Origin: Mucilaginibacter sp. PAMB04168
Lineage (GTDB): Bacteria > Bacteroidota > Bacteroidia > Sphingobacteriales > Sphingobacteriaceae
Length of the DNA: 64,000 nt
Direction of reading: 5' to 3'
Assembly: GCF_039634365.2 (NCBI RefSeq)
Contig: NZ_CP155079.2
Coordinates: 558,001-622,000 of the forward strand
The notes under the pieces are model-generated. The model made no database searches. It worked only from the letters and a program-made list of their open reading frames with translations, and was not told the origin of the DNA. Shown in pieces: positions 1 to 9,090 of the stretch (its first letter is position 1; every line of letters begins with the position of its first letter). The translations under genes were made by a program, and so were the position numbers.

Positions 1-87
1 GACTCCTTTTACGAAGAAGGGTTTAGCAGGGTTGTGGAATTTAGTATTGATGATATTCTTTCCATTAAAACAAATCGTAAATGTTAG
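1..87 (+). CDS. C-terminal end of an unidentified gene cut by the window start
   Basis: Frame 1 is open from the first base to a TAG at 85-87 and gives 28 residues ending in IDDILSIKTNRKC. The composition looks like a real protein tail, and the stop overlaps the stop of the opposing gene by a few bases, an arrangement also seen at 15426-15429. No family can be named from so short a piece. An open stretch of this length can arise by chance, so this is a tentative call. Confidence 0.4.
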   Translation, partial: DSFYEEGFSRVVEFSIDDILSIKTNRKC

Positions 88-743
88 GCAACCCAACATT
101 TATTATAAATTATTAACCATCGGTTACCATCACGTTTAAAAATGTAGGTATGCCCCTGTCCATTTTCATCAACTGCTAATAACGCAAACCTTTTGTCGGA
201 AGAAAATACCGGCTTCCATATGATGTAGTAGTTCTTTTCTTCTTCAGGTTTCTTCCTTATAGCAGCCATTACTTTTAACTCAGCTCTCTTAAGCTGCTTT
301 TCGTTAGCGCCTGAGCTAACAGGTACTGCAACAATATGTTTTTTCCAAAGGCTGTCTATAGTTGATGCTTTTGTAGCTATTGGGACATATTTCAATATTA
401 TGTTCTGAAACGGATAGAAGGGCAAACTCTTTTCATCTACATATCTTGCATAAGGGAGTGGATAGTCGTTCCATTTAAATGCAGCCGTGTCTTTTTGAAG
501 GTTTAATTTTAAATCCTGTATAGGCACTTCTTGTGGAGCGTTTGTTAGTTCAAAATCTATGTCAGCAAAATGTGCTTTGTTTTTGATAAGGCTCTTAGCT
601 TCGTTTTGTATGTAGTAATAACGATAAGAGGTATTAATAATTTGCTTGTAGGTTTGCGTAATGAAGTTAGCGGTAGTTGTGTCTGAAGCATAGCACATAT
701 TTGCCGCTACTAACAAAACTGTAACCACTAAACCTTTTCTCAT
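84..743 (-). CDS. Secreted protein of unknown function
   Basis: The 219-residue product begins with a signal peptide (basic MRKG, then a hydrophobic run, cleavage near YAS-DTT around residue 20), so it is exported. The mature part has no motif I recognise. Its last 60 residues (KNYYIIWKPVFSSDKRFALL, then a VDENGQGHTYIFKRDGNRW stretch) look like a small beta-rich domain. The gene starts 6 bases after the stop of the SPFH gene on the same strand, so the two are probably one transcript and this may be a periplasmic partner of the SPFH protein. That link rests only on position. Its stop overlaps the end of the partial gene on the other strand. Confidence 0.75.
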   Translation of the reverse strand: MRKGLVVTVLLVAANMCYASDTTTANFITQTYKQIINTSYRYYYIQNEAKSLIKNKAHFADIDFELTNAPQEVPIQDLKLNLQKDTAAFKWNDYPLPYARYVDEKSLPFYPFQNIILKYVPIATKASTIDSLWKKHIVAVPVSSGANEKQLKRAELKVMAAIRKKPEEEKNYYIIWKPVFSSDKRFALLAVDENGQGHTYIFKRDGNRWLIIYNKCWVA

Positions 744-749
744 CGCACC

Positions 750-1676
750 CTACTTTTTCGCATCTACATTCAAACTATGCATTGCCATCATTTCTTTCAT
801 GGTGCGCTGCATGTTATCGGCCGAGCCATCCAGGAAGATAACGTTACCGTCAGAATTTTCAGAAAAATGCTTGATAGCTTCGGTCCACATGGTGAACAGG
901 ATTACCGAGGTGTCCATATTGGCCTGGTGCATTTCTTTGGCAGCTACGCTCATACCTTTAGCCACCTCCTCGCGGAACAGCGCTACACCCTGGCCACGCA
1001 ATTGCGATGCCTGGCGTTCGGCTTCGGCGGCAATCTTAATAGCATTACCCTCGGCCTCTGCAGCTTTGGTTTTGGTAATCAGTAAAGCCTGGCCTTCATT
1101 TTCAGCAGCGGCTTTCAGGTTGTTAGAGGCCACTACCTGGCTCATCGATTTCATGATCACCTCATCAAACGTAATATCGTTTAACTGTAGGTCTTGCAGG
1201 TGGTAGCCCCAACCTTCCAGTATATTATCAATCTGTTCCTTTACATGCTCTACAATCTCTCTGCGTAGTATAAGTACATCGCTTTGGCGCTTGGTAGCCA
1301 CATAGGCACGTATAGAACCTTCTACGGTGCGTACCAGGGCTTGCATCAGATTGCGCTCGTCAACAAATTTAAATGCTACAGCTTTGATAGCTTCTTCGCT
1401 CTGGTCAAAAACCGAGTACAGAATCATGGCCTTAAAATAAACATTGGCCTGATCGACCGTTACGGCCTGAAATTCCAGTTCTACCGAGCGGTTTTGAATG
1501 GAGATACGGGCATATAAAACCTCAATTAAAGGTATTTTAAAGTTTAGCCCCGGCAGTAGTATACGGCGGTATTTGCCAAAAATGGTTACCACGCCAACAG
1601 TGCCTTGCTTAATGGTTACAAATGATGTGAACGCAATAACTAATAAAATAAATACAATAATCCAAACGGCAATCAT
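750..1676 (-). CDS. SPFH/Band 7 (stomatin/prohibitin-like) membrane protein
   Basis: The 308-residue protein has one N-terminal membrane segment (about residues 3-22), then an SPFH domain beginning with QGTVGVVTIFGKYRRILLPG and continuing to about residue 200. An Ala/Glu-rich coiled-coil stretch follows (AAENEGQALLITKTKAAEAE, about 190-235). This is the usual stomatin/HflK layout, and such proteins form large oligomeric membrane scaffolds that often act with proteases or NfeD proteins. No NfeD-type gene is adjacent. The next gene on the same strand, 6 bases downstream, encodes a secreted protein. The family assignment is secure; the specific role is not known. Confidence 0.9.
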   Translation of the reverse strand: MIAVWIIVFILLVIAFTSFVTIKQGTVGVVTIFGKYRRILLPGLNFKIPLIEVLYARISIQNRSVELEFQAVTVDQANVYFKAMILYSVFDQSEEAIKAVAFKFVDERNLMQALVRTVEGSIRAYVATKRQSDVLILRREIVEHVKEQIDNILEGWGYHLQDLQLNDITFDEVIMKSMSQVVASNNLKAAAENEGQALLITKTKAAEAEGNAIKIAAEAERQASQLRGQGVALFREEVAKGMSVAAKEMHQANMDTSVILFTMWTEAIKHFSENSDGNVIFLDGSADNMQRTMKEMMAMHSLNVDAKK

Positions 1677-1748
1677 AAAATGGTGTTATAAGTCAATAAA
1701 TATAATCGAATAACCATAAGTATCACTCAATCAAACAAAATAATTACT

Positions 1749-1934
1749 ATGAATTTAAAACGTACGTTTGGCGCTATACTTACCGTGTTAGGTATAGCCG
1801 GATTAATTTATACCGGTATCCAGGTAATCAATCATTCGGGTAATGTTACTACATCTGTTGTAGTAGGCATTATTTCGATCTTATTCTTTTTTTCGGGCAT
1901 AGGCCTGGTAAAAAATACCAAAGATACCGACTAA
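1749..1934 (+). CDS. Small two-helix membrane protein
   Basis: The 61-residue product has two hydrophobic segments (about residues 7-26 and 37-54) separated by a short polar loop (NHSGNVTT) and ends in a charged tail, KNTKDTD. It stands alone between the divergent SPFH gene and the converging NlpC/P60 gene and is followed directly by a strong hairpin. Such small proteins are common and uncharacterised in Bacteroidota. No function can be assigned. Confidence 0.7.
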   Translation: MNLKRTFGAILTVLGIAGLIYTGIQVINHSGNVTTSVVVGIISILFFFSGIGLVKNTKDTD

Positions 1935-1968
1935 ACAAAAAAGCTCCCGCTTTTAGGGCGGGAGCTTT
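1935..1968. terminator. Bidirectional intrinsic terminator
   Basis: A perfect 11-bp stem (1940-1950 with 1958-1968, core AAGCTCCCGC) lies between converging genes. The A-run at 1937-1942 gives a good U-tract for minus-strand transcripts leaving the NlpC/P60 gene. The plus-strand U-tract is shorter. Confidence 0.8.
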
Positions 1969-1982
1969 ATAATGTATATATA

Positions 1983-2531
1983 TTAATTATTCTGAGGGGC
2001 GTCTGCTAATAACCGGCCGCCTTTATAATAGTAGCGGGTCCAGTAAGGGTCGGCAAGATAACTGATCATTACACCTTTGCTTGATGAAGCGTGGGCAAAT
2101 TTGCCATTGCCAATATAAACACCAACATGTGTAATAGCGCGGCTGTGAATTTTAAAGAAAATCAAATCTCCTTCTTTTAAATCCTCTTTACCAACCGGGT
2201 TTACCATGCTGAAGATGTTACGGCTATTGTTGCCAATAGCGGTGTTAAACACCTTAGTATACAGTTGGTAAGCAAAACCTGAGCAATCAATACCGCGTTT
2301 GGTATCACCACCTAAATGGTAAGGGGTGCCAATCCAGTCGTATACAAATTGAAAAAGTTTTACGTTAGATGTAGCAGACATCGCTACGCCCATGATTTGA
2401 GAAAAGTAATCCTTTGCTAAACTCTTATCTTCCTCGGTCTCTGTCTCTCCTTGATTTGGAACACTTTTTGTTTGTGCTTGTGCACTCAAAATACTCAAAA
2501 ACAGGGCAATAGCTAGGAACAATTTCTTCAT
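1983..2531 (-). CDS. NlpC/P60 family cell-wall hydrolase
   Basis: The 182-residue exported protein has a signal peptide (MKKLFLAIALFLSILSAQAQ) followed by a linker and a C40 peptidase domain from about residue 55. The catalytic cysteine is Cys83 in GIDCSGF, and the catalytic His is probably His135 in THVGVYIG; the downstream His147 in FAHASS is a further conserved-looking position. Family members cut gamma-D-Glu-diaminopimelate bonds in peptidoglycan stem peptides. No SH3 or LysM binding domain is present, which is the short single-domain form. The gene stands alone and has an exact-consensus promoter upstream. Confidence 0.9.
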   Translation of the reverse strand: MKKLFLAIALFLSILSAQAQTKSVPNQGETETEEDKSLAKDYFSQIMGVAMSATSNVKLFQFVYDWIGTPYHLGGDTKRGIDCSGFAYQLYTKVFNTAIGNNSRNIFSMVNPVGKEDLKEGDLIFFKIHSRAITHVGVYIGNGKFAHASSSKGVMISYLADPYWTRYYYKGGRLLADAPQNN

Positions 2532-2603
2532 CTAATCAACAGTTTTTGGGGTTATCTTAGTTACTTGTTTATTAAAATGGACACTGGTGTCTATTGTTGA
2601 ATA

Positions 2604-2634
2604 CAAAGCTATATAAAATTTTCAATTAACCAAA
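2604..2634 (-). promoter_or_regulatory. Consensus Bacteroidota promoter of the NlpC/P60 gene
   Basis: Read on the minus strand, TTTG (2634-2631) is followed after 19 bases by TAGCTTTG (2611-2604), an exact match to the Bacteroidota sigma-A pattern TTTG-N19-TAnnTTTG. The predicted start of transcription is about 65 bases before the start codon. Confidence 0.7.
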
Positions 2635-2764
2635 TACTGAAAAATATTTTTTTAAGAATTAATAATGCCTAACCCATGATTAAGTTAGCACAGTATGGGG
2701 TGGGTGTAAAGTAAAATATTTTTAACAAATGCGTTCCAAAATCGATTTTTTTCAAGGATATAAT

Positions 2765-2772
2765 TAGATTTG
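2765..2772 (+). promoter_or_regulatory. Probable -7 box of the pdhA-pdhC promoter
   Basis: TAGATTTG matches TAnnTTTG and lies 34 bases before the pdhA start codon. No clear TTG is seen at -33; the region there is T-rich. Confidence 0.55.
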
Positions 2773-2806
2773 CGCATCCCAAAAACAGAAATTGATTCTT
2801 TAATAA

Positions 2807-3802
2807 ATGAGTTCAATCGAAATAACTAAAGACACCTACCTGATGTGGTATGAGCTTATGCTCCTGATGCGTAAGTTTGAAGAAAAGACAGGACAATTAT
2901 ACGGACAGCAAAAAATCAGAGGATTTTGTCATTTATATATTGGACAAGAAGCTGTTTTGGCTGGAGCTGTATCGGCTTTACGTCATGAGGACAGTATGAT
3001 TACTACTTACCGTGATCACGCACATGCTTTAGCTAAAGGTACATCACCTGGTGCTATCATGGCCGAAATGTATGGTAAGGCTACAGGTATATCTAAAGGT
3101 AAAGGCGGTTCAATGCACATGTTCGACAAAGCCAATCACTTTTATGGTGGGCATGGTATTGTGGGCGGTCAGATTCCGTTGGGTGCCGGTATTGCATTTG
3201 CCGAAATGTACAAAGGAACCGAGTTTGTTAACGTTTGCTACATGGGTGATGGCGCTGTACGCCAGGGTGCCTTGGGCGAAACCTTCAACATGGCTGCCCT
3301 TTGGAAATTGCCGGTTATTTTTGTTTGTGAAAACAATGGTTATGCCATGGGTACATCAGTAGCCCGTTCTACCGCCGATGTTGATATTTATAAATTAGGT
3401 TTGCCTTACGGTATCCCTTCATCAGCTGTTGATGGTATGGACCCGGTTGCTGTACATAACGCAATGGACGAGGCTGCACAACGTGCACGTGCCGGCGAAG
3501 GACCAACCTTCCTGGAGATGCGTACTTACCGTTACAAAGGTCACTCCATGTCCGATCCGCAAAAGTATCGTACTAAAGAAGAGGTAGAAAGCTATAAAGC
3601 TAAAGACCCTATTGAGATAGTAAAACAAGCTATTGAGAAAAACGGCTACGCCGACGAAAAATGGTTTGAAGAGATTGCTGCTAAAATAAAAGCACAGGTT
3701 GACGAAGCTGTACAGTTTGCCGAAGAGTCGCCATGGCCTGAGGCTTCTGAACTGTACACCGATGTATACGTTCAAAGTGACTATCCGTACATCCGCGACT
3801 AA
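2807..3802 (+). CDS. pdhA: Pyruvate dehydrogenase E1 component, alpha subunit
   Basis: The 331-residue cytoplasmic protein is the thiamine-diphosphate-binding alpha chain of heterotetrameric pyruvate dehydrogenase, which decarboxylates pyruvate and acetylates the lipoyl groups of E2. The ThDP motif runs from GDG (147-149) to NN (176-177, CENNGYAMGTS). The phosphorylation-loop region YRYKGHSMSDP follows near residue 240. Length is typical of bacterial PdhA. The E2 gene follows after 42 bases, so the two are cotranscribed. The E1 beta gene is not in this window; it lies elsewhere, as in many Bacteroidota. Branched-chain 2-oxoacid dehydrogenase E1 alpha is the main alternative but fits less well. 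Confidence 0.95.
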   Translation: MSSIEITKDTYLMWYELMLLMRKFEEKTGQLYGQQKIRGFCHLYIGQEAVLAGAVSALRHEDSMITTYRDHAHALAKGTSPGAIMAEMYGKATGISKGKGGSMHMFDKANHFYGGHGIVGGQIPLGAGIAFAEMYKGTEFVNVCYMGDGAVRQGALGETFNMAALWKLPVIFVCENNGYAMGTSVARSTADVDIYKLGLPYGIPSSAVDGMDPVAVHNAMDEAAQRARAGEGPTFLEMRTYRYKGHSMSDPQKYRTKEEVESYKAKDPIEIVKQAIEKNGYADEKWFEEIAAKIKAQVDEAVQFAEESPWPEASELYTDVYVQSDYPYIRD

Positions 3803-3844
3803 CTTATTATAAACAATTTAAACCAAACTATTCATCAATAGAAT

Positions 3845-5515
3845 ATGGCTGAAGTAGTTAAGATGCCCAAAATGAGCGATACCATGACCGAAGGTGTTAT
3901 CGCTAAATGGCATAAAAAAGTTGGCGACAAGGTAAAATCAGGCGATTTATTGGCCGAGGTTGAAACCGATAAAGCCACTATGGATTTTGAATCATACCAG
4001 GACGGTACTTTACTTTATATAGGTATTGAAGAAGGTAGCGCTGCACCGGTTGACGCTGTAATTGCCGTTATTGGCAACCAGGGCGAAGACTACAAGCCAT
4101 TGTTGGAAGGCGGTGCTGCACCGGCTGCCGAAGCTAAACCGGCCGAAGATAAAGCACCTGCCGCACCGGTAGCCGAAAAAGCTGCTGAACCTGCTGTAGA
4201 TACTTCTAATATTCCGGCCGCTGTTATCCGTATGCCGCTCCTGAGCGATACGATGACAGAGGGGGTTATTAACAAGTGGAACTTTAAAGTAGGTGATAAG
4301 GTAAAAGCAGACGACTCATTAGCCGATGTGGATACTGATAAAGCTACCATGGAGGTTGTGGGCTACGAAGAAGGCACCTTATTATATATAGGTGTTGAAG
4401 AAGGTCAGGCCGCCAAAGTAAATGATATTATTGCCATTGTAGGTAAAGAAGGTACCGATGTTACCCCGCTATTAAAAGCTGGTGCAGGTACCCCTGCTGC
4501 TGCTAAAGCCGAAGAGGCTCCTGCACAGCAAGAAACTGCAGAAACAACTTCATCTGCTGCTTCATCTAACGAAGACGACAGCCGTGTTAAAGCTTCTCCT
4601 TTAGCTCGCAAAATAGCTAAAGATAAAGGCATTAACCTGAACGAGGTTAAAGGTAGCGCCGAAGGTGGCCGCATTGTTAAAAAAGACGTGGAAGGATTTA
4701 CCCCATCTGCTAAGTCTGCCGGTGAGGGCGTTACTACGGCGCAAGTACAGGCCGAACAAGCCGCCAGCGCTAATGCTAAAGAGGGTGCAGCTAAAGCAGG
4801 TCCAACTATTACCCTGGCTCCGTTTATAGGCGAGGAAAAATACACCGAAAAACCAGTAACGCAAATGCGCAAGGTTATTGGCAAGCGTTTATCTGAAAGC
4901 TTGTTCACCGCGCCGCATTTCTTCGTTACTGTTTCTATCGATATGGATTCGGCCATTGTTGCCCGCGGCAAAATGAACGAAGTATCACCGGTTAAAATAT
5001 CATTTAATGATTTGGTAGTTAAAGCTTGTGCTGTTGCTTTAAAACAACACCCGGCTATCAATTCTTCATGGTTAGGCGATAAAATCCGTTTCAACGAGCA
5101 TGTGAACATCGGTATTGCTGTTGCGGTAGACGAAGGTTTGCTGGTACCGGTAGTACGTTTTGCTGATGGTAAATCATTAAGCCGCATTAGTGCTGAGGTT
5201 AAAGAGTTTGCCAAGAAAGCAAAAGACAAAAAGCTGCAACCTGCTGATTGGGAAGGCTCAACCTTTACCATATCTAACTTAGGTATGTTTGGTGTTGACG
5301 ATTTTACAGCTATCATTAACACGCCTGATTCATGTATACTTGCGGTAGCAGGCATACAACAAGTGCCGGTAGTTAAAAACGGCGCTGTAGTACCAGGTAA
5401 TGTAATGAAAGTGACGCTAAGTGCCGATCACCGCACGGTTGATGGTGCAACAGCTGCTGCATTCTTAAATACCGTTAAATCATTACTGGAAGAACCGGTA
5501 AGGTTATTGATATAA
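3845..5515 (+). CDS. pdhC: Dihydrolipoamide acetyltransferase, E2 of pyruvate dehydrogenase
   Basis: The 556-residue protein has two N-terminal lipoyl domains, each with a DKA motif carrying the lipoylated lysine (Lys43 and Lys166), joined by Ala/Pro/Glu-rich flexible linkers. A peripheral subunit-binding domain follows (VKASPLARKIAKDKGINL, about 250-285), then the catalytic acyltransferase domain (about 335-556) with the active-site His529 in DHRTVDG. It forms the core of the pyruvate dehydrogenase complex and transfers acetyl groups to CoA. It sits directly downstream of pdhA and is followed by a terminator. The two lipoyl domains are near-duplicates (MSDTMTEGVI and LSDTMTEGVI), showing internal duplication. 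Confidence 0.95.
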   Translation: MAEVVKMPKMSDTMTEGVIAKWHKKVGDKVKSGDLLAEVETDKATMDFESYQDGTLLYIGIEEGSAAPVDAVIAVIGNQGEDYKPLLEGGAAPAAEAKPAEDKAPAAPVAEKAAEPAVDTSNIPAAVIRMPLLSDTMTEGVINKWNFKVGDKVKADDSLADVDTDKATMEVVGYEEGTLLYIGVEEGQAAKVNDIIAIVGKEGTDVTPLLKAGAGTPAAAKAEEAPAQQETAETTSSAASSNEDDSRVKASPLARKIAKDKGINLNEVKGSAEGGRIVKKDVEGFTPSAKSAGEGVTTAQVQAEQAASANAKEGAAKAGPTITLAPFIGEEKYTEKPVTQMRKVIGKRLSESLFTAPHFFVTVSIDMDSAIVARGKMNEVSPVKISFNDLVVKACAVALKQHPAINSSWLGDKIRFNEHVNIGIAVAVDEGLLVPVVRFADGKSLSRISAEVKEFAKKAKDKKLQPADWEGSTFTISNLGMFGVDDFTAIINTPDSCILAVAGIQQVPVVKNGAVVPGNVMKVTLSADHRTVDGATAAAFLNTVKSLLEEPVRLLI

Positions 5516-5541
5516 CAACAAATTAAGCTCTTGTATAAGAG

Positions 5542-5573
5542 AAGCCCTTTGGTGAAAGCCAAGGGGCTTTTTC
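5542..5573 (+). terminator. Terminator of the pdhA-pdhC operon
   Basis: An 11-bp stem with one G-U pair (AAGCCCTTTGG with CCAAGGGGCTT, loop of 6) is followed by a short T-run, 26 bases after the pdhC stop. Confidence 0.75.
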
Positions 5574-5597
5574 CTTAGGTAAAAAATTGAGTACCGG

Positions 5598-6278
5598 ATG
5601 AAAGCACTGCTTCTAAACCTATTGATGGCCTGCTGCACGTTATGTGTACAGGGGCAATCTCAGCAAGCTCAGCTCAAAAGCCTGCTGGATCGCAATGCGC
5701 CGTGTAAATTTGAGGGCAAAACCATTAGTTTAGTCGATACCAATCTCTACGCCACATCAAGAAATGTGTCTTACAGTTATGCTTATTCGTTTCCAAAATA
5801 TTTTACAGAGATATGGCCTAAAGAGGAAGTTGTTAGCGAGGTACGCAAAAAGACTGATGCATATATTGACACCGTAACTTACATTAGTCCCGATAAGCAA
5901 GCTACTTTTAAGATTTTCGCCGGGCAGGTAGTTCCTTTTCCGCTCGGCCGTAAGCGGGCATTAAGAGCTACAGATATACAGGTTGTAGAAAAAGCGGTTG
6001 ATGATTATATCAAAACCATTAAATCTGGTAAGGACAAGGAGCTCAGGCGTGTAAAGATCATGTCGCTTTGTAAAGGTATTAAAGGATATAATTACAGTAT
6101 TCAGGTAAAGGGTTACCGGGGCAATACCCAGTATCTCTACAAAATAATAGTAGCCGAGCTACCTGCAACAGGCGAACTCATCTTTTCTCACTTCCTATAC
6201 CGGTACGATACATCCGTTAAAGACAAGTACGAAGCCCTGGGCATAACCTTAGCTAATGCTTTTGGGGTTGATGAATAG
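5598..6278 (+). CDS. Secreted protein of unknown function
   Basis: The 226-residue product has a signal peptide (MKALLLNLLMACCTLCVQGQ). A CC pair lies in the hydrophobic run, but a lipobox is not convincing. The mature part is mixed alpha/beta with many lysines and a conserved-looking segment, FPLGRKRALRATDIQVVEKA, near residue 118. I recognise no domain. It follows the pdh terminator and so is probably its own transcription unit. Confidence 0.75.
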   Translation: MKALLLNLLMACCTLCVQGQSQQAQLKSLLDRNAPCKFEGKTISLVDTNLYATSRNVSYSYAYSFPKYFTEIWPKEEVVSEVRKKTDAYIDTVTYISPDKQATFKIFAGQVVPFPLGRKRALRATDIQVVEKAVDDYIKTIKSGKDKELRRVKIMSLCKGIKGYNYSIQVKGYRGNTQYLYKIIVAELPATGELIFSHFLYRYDTSVKDKYEALGITLANAFGVDE

Positions 6279-6438
6279 GCATTTTGTATTGTTAGATTAT
6301 GTCATCTGCGTTATTAGTACAGGTAAATATGCTTTCCAATAACCGCTTCGTCTCCGAAATACATAAACACCCAAATAGGATATAACACAGTACTAACTAA
6401 ATCGCATAATGGGCGTGGATAAACCTAGGGTATGGAGA

Positions 6439-6486
6439 TAAAAAAGCCCGTCAAAGATGGGAGATTATCCATTACTTCAACGGACT
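6439..6486 (-). terminator. Terminator of the VWA gene
   Basis: On the minus strand AGTCCGTTGAAG (6486-6475) pairs with CTTTGACGGGCT (6456-6445) over 12 positions including several G-U pairs, followed by a run of U (A-run at 6440-6445 on the plus strand). It lies just after the stop at 6498. Confidence 0.65.
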
Positions 6487-6497
6487 TTATAAAGCAA

Positions 6498-8423
6498 TTA
6501 CTCTTCAACTGCAGCAAGCGCACTTTTACTTAACAACTTGGCGCTTTCAGCTAATTTAATAAACTCAGCCCGATAGCCTTCATTATCGCTGCCTTTGGCT
6601 GCACGGGCTCGTTTAATGGCTTCGTCATACTTGGCGTTTTGTTTAAACTCCGAGTCGCGCAGGAGCATACCTATCTCGGCTACTGCCGAGGCAAAGCGGA
6701 AATCATTTGTGGTACTGGCTAAAGCCACTGGCTGGTCTATCACTACGGCCTGGCTTACCTTACTTACCGACCCATTTGGCTCTTTATAGCGAAATTTTAT
6801 GGTAAGCATGTCATTAGATATAAAGTTGGTAGTCGCTTGTGCTGATTTCTGATATTTAAGCGGGTCAACGCTATTAGTAAACTTATCATGCACCCCGGCA
6901 GGTATAATCTCATACAAAGCTGTTACATTATGACCTGCGCCCATATCTCCGGCGTCTTTAAGGTCGTTGTTAAAGTCTTCCTTGTTCAGCATACGGTTTT
7001 CATAACCAATTAAGCGATAAGAGGCCACCCTGGCAGGGTTGAATTCCAATTGTAGTTTAACATCTTTGGCTACCGTAAACAAAGTGCCGCCAAACTCGCT
7101 CACCAGCGTTTTGCGGGCTTCGGTAATGTTGTCAATGTAAGCATAGTTACCATTGCCTTTGTCGGCAAGGGTTTCCATTTTGCTATCTTTATAATTACCC
7201 ATGCCATAGCCTAACACCGATAAAAACACGCCGCTTTTACGTTCCTGTTCAATTAGCTGCTCCATATCCTGGTCTGATGAGGCACCCACATTAAAATCAC
7301 CATCCGTAGCCATAATAACCCGGTTGTTACCACTCTTTAAAAAATTTTGTTTGGCGGTTTTGTAGGCCAGCTTTATGCCCTCGCCACCCGCTGTTGAACC
7401 GCCGGCCTGCAGGCGGTCAATAGCATCTTTTATAGTTGTTTTTTGATCACCGGAAGTTGATGGCAGTACAAGTCCGGCAGCGCCGGCGTACACTACAATG
7501 GCTACCTTATCCTGAGGGCGTAATTGATCTACCAGCATCTTAAGTGATGATTGTACCAAGGGCAGCTTGTTAGCCGAAAACATAGACCCCGACACGTCAA
7601 TCAGAAATACCAGATTTGATGCCGGTAGTTTGTTGGTTGCCACTACACGCGCCTTTAAGCCTATACGCAGCAGGCGGTGCTTAGGGTTCCATGGTGCGGC
7701 AGAAAGTTCTGTATGTATGGCAACGGGTTCGCCATTGGTTGGTGCAGGCAGGTTGTATGCAAAGTAATTGATCATTTCTTCAATTCTAACGGCATCCTTT
7801 GGCGGTAATTGGCCGTTGTTGATAAAGCGTCTTATATTGCTGTACGAGGCAGCATCCACATCAACAGAGAAAGTAGACAAGGGATTGTCATTCGGATTTT
7901 GAAAACCGTTCTCGGTAATGCCTTTGTACGATTCACTTTCTTGGGGAGCAGGCATATAAATGCCGCGTATTTTATTTTTTTGTTGTGCACCCGTTATCTG
8001 TATCCCCGCTACGCGGCCTGCAAGCGATTGATTGTACATAGGGGCTGGAGACATGTTAGCGACGCTGCCAGTGATATCGCGCTTTTCCGAAACGCCGTAT
8101 CCCATAACCACCACTTCATCTAAGGTGCTTTTTGATGGCTTTAAGTAAATATTGAGGGTGCTTTGTTTGCCAACTTTTACTTTCTGCGTTTCGTAACCAA
8201 TGTATATTACCATCAAAGTTGTGTTATTGCCCGGAATACTCAAGTGATAATAGCCATTGATATCGGTAGCTGCACCTGTGAAGCCGCCTTCGATACGGAT
8301 AGCTACGCCGACGAGCGGTTGTTTGTTACTCGCGTCAAACACATGGCCGGTTACCATACGGCTGGCCAGAGCCGGTGCAAGAGCTGCGCAGTTGAGCAGC
8401 AGTAATAAGATCATTTTTTTCAT
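6498..8423 (-). CDS. Exported VWA-domain protein with carboxypeptidase-regulatory and SusC-signature segments
   Basis: The 641-residue protein starts with a signal peptide (to about residue 20). A carboxypeptidase-regulatory-like beta-sandwich follows (about 22-95), then a SusC/RagA plug signature (LDEVVVMGYG at 101-110 and SLAGRVAGIQI at 133-143). Next is a YfbK-type N-terminal module (about 180-222, TFSVDVDAASYSNIRRFI), a von Willebrand factor A domain with the MIDAS motif DVSGS (276-280), and a C-terminal region of the DUF3520 kind. This order is known for YfbK-like VWA proteins of Bacteroidota, thought to sit in the envelope and bind partners through the metal site; the precise role is unknown. 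It is divergent from an ECF sigma/anti-sigma pair across only 85 bases, and the anti-sigma protein carries the same plug signature. Confidence 0.9.
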   Translation of the reverse strand: MKKMILLLLLNCAALAPALASRMVTGHVFDASNKQPLVGVAIRIEGGFTGAATDINGYYHLSIPGNNTTLMVIYIGYETQKVKVGKQSTLNIYLKPSKSTLDEVVVMGYGVSEKRDITGSVANMSPAPMYNQSLAGRVAGIQITGAQQKNKIRGIYMPAPQESESYKGITENGFQNPNDNPLSTFSVDVDAASYSNIRRFINNGQLPPKDAVRIEEMINYFAYNLPAPTNGEPVAIHTELSAAPWNPKHRLLRIGLKARVVATNKLPASNLVFLIDVSGSMFSANKLPLVQSSLKMLVDQLRPQDKVAIVVYAGAAGLVLPSTSGDQKTTIKDAIDRLQAGGSTAGGEGIKLAYKTAKQNFLKSGNNRVIMATDGDFNVGASSDQDMEQLIEQERKSGVFLSVLGYGMGNYKDSKMETLADKGNGNYAYIDNITEARKTLVSEFGGTLFTVAKDVKLQLEFNPARVASYRLIGYENRMLNKEDFNNDLKDAGDMGAGHNVTALYEIIPAGVHDKFTNSVDPLKYQKSAQATTNFISNDMLTIKFRYKEPNGSVSKVSQAVVIDQPVALASTTNDFRFASAVAEIGMLLRDSEFKQNAKYDEAIKRARAAKGSDNEGYRAEFIKLAESAKLLSKSALAAVEE

Positions 8424-8508
8424 GGCTGTTTAGTTTAATTTGTGATAAGGATGCGGCCTTTATACAATTTCCATAAGCCGGATAAAAAAATTATTTTACA
8501 GCACTTAC

Positions 8509-9090
8509 ATGAGCTGGTTCAGTAAAAAGCATAAGCCGGATGAGGCGGGCGATGATGCCCTGCTGCAACGCTATCGTCAAACCGGCGATTTGGCCGTGCT
8601 GGGCCAGCTCTATGAACAGTACATGCCTTTGGTGTATGGTGTGTGCCTTAAGTATTTGCAGGACGAGGAGCAAAGCAAAGACGCGGTTATGCAGATATTT
8701 GAGGAGCTTATTGTTAAAGCAAGCCGGCACGAGGTTAAGCAGTTCAGGAGCTGGTTGTATGTGCTGAGCCGTAATTTTTGCCTCATGCAACTACGGGCTC
8801 ATAAAAAAATCGAAACGTTAAGTGTAGGTGAGCTTGTGGAATTTCCGTTTGTTTTGCATCCTGATGCTGATGATACTGGTGCTGGCGAGGAAAATTTGCA
8901 ACAACTGGAAAGGTGCATGCAAAAGCTAACACCTCAACAGCAAAAGAGCATTGATTTGTTTTATATTAAAGAGAAGTGTTATAAGGAAGTAGCCGAACTT
9001 ACAGGCTACAGCTTAAACGAGGTAAAGAGTTATATACAGAACGGCAAAAGGAATTTGAAAATTTGTTTGGAGAATAACCGTGAGCGATAA
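8509..9090 (+). CDS. ECF-type RNA polymerase sigma factor (sigma-70 family)
   Basis: The 193-residue protein has region 2 at about residues 15-100 (YEQYMPLVYGVCLKYLQDEE, then FRSWLYVLSRNFCLMQLRAH) and region 4 at about 132-190 (LTPQQQKSIDLFYIKEKCYK, then a helix-turn-helix in VAELTGYSLNEVKSYIQNGK). This is the usual two-domain ECF layout. The next gene, its probable anti-sigma protein, overlaps it by 11 bases. The divergent VWA gene shares the 85-base promoter region and is a candidate target. The signal sensed is not shown by the sequence. Confidence 0.92.
   Translation: MSWFSKKHKPDEAGDDALLQRYRQTGDLAVLGQLYEQYMPLVYGVCLKYLQDEEQSKDAVMQIFEELIVKASRHEVKQFRSWLYVLSRNFCLMQLRAHKKIETLSVGELVEFPFVLHPDADDTGAGEENLQQLERCMQKLTPQQQKSIDLFYIKEKCYKEVAELTGYSLNEVKSYIQNGKRNLKICLENNRER

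Noticed and set aside
4405..5355. Minus-strand 316-residue open frame opposite pdhC
   Set aside because: Long open frames opposite GC-rich Ala/Pro-linker genes are common; pdhC on the plus strand has all E2 motifs and no promoter or conserved motif supports the other strand.
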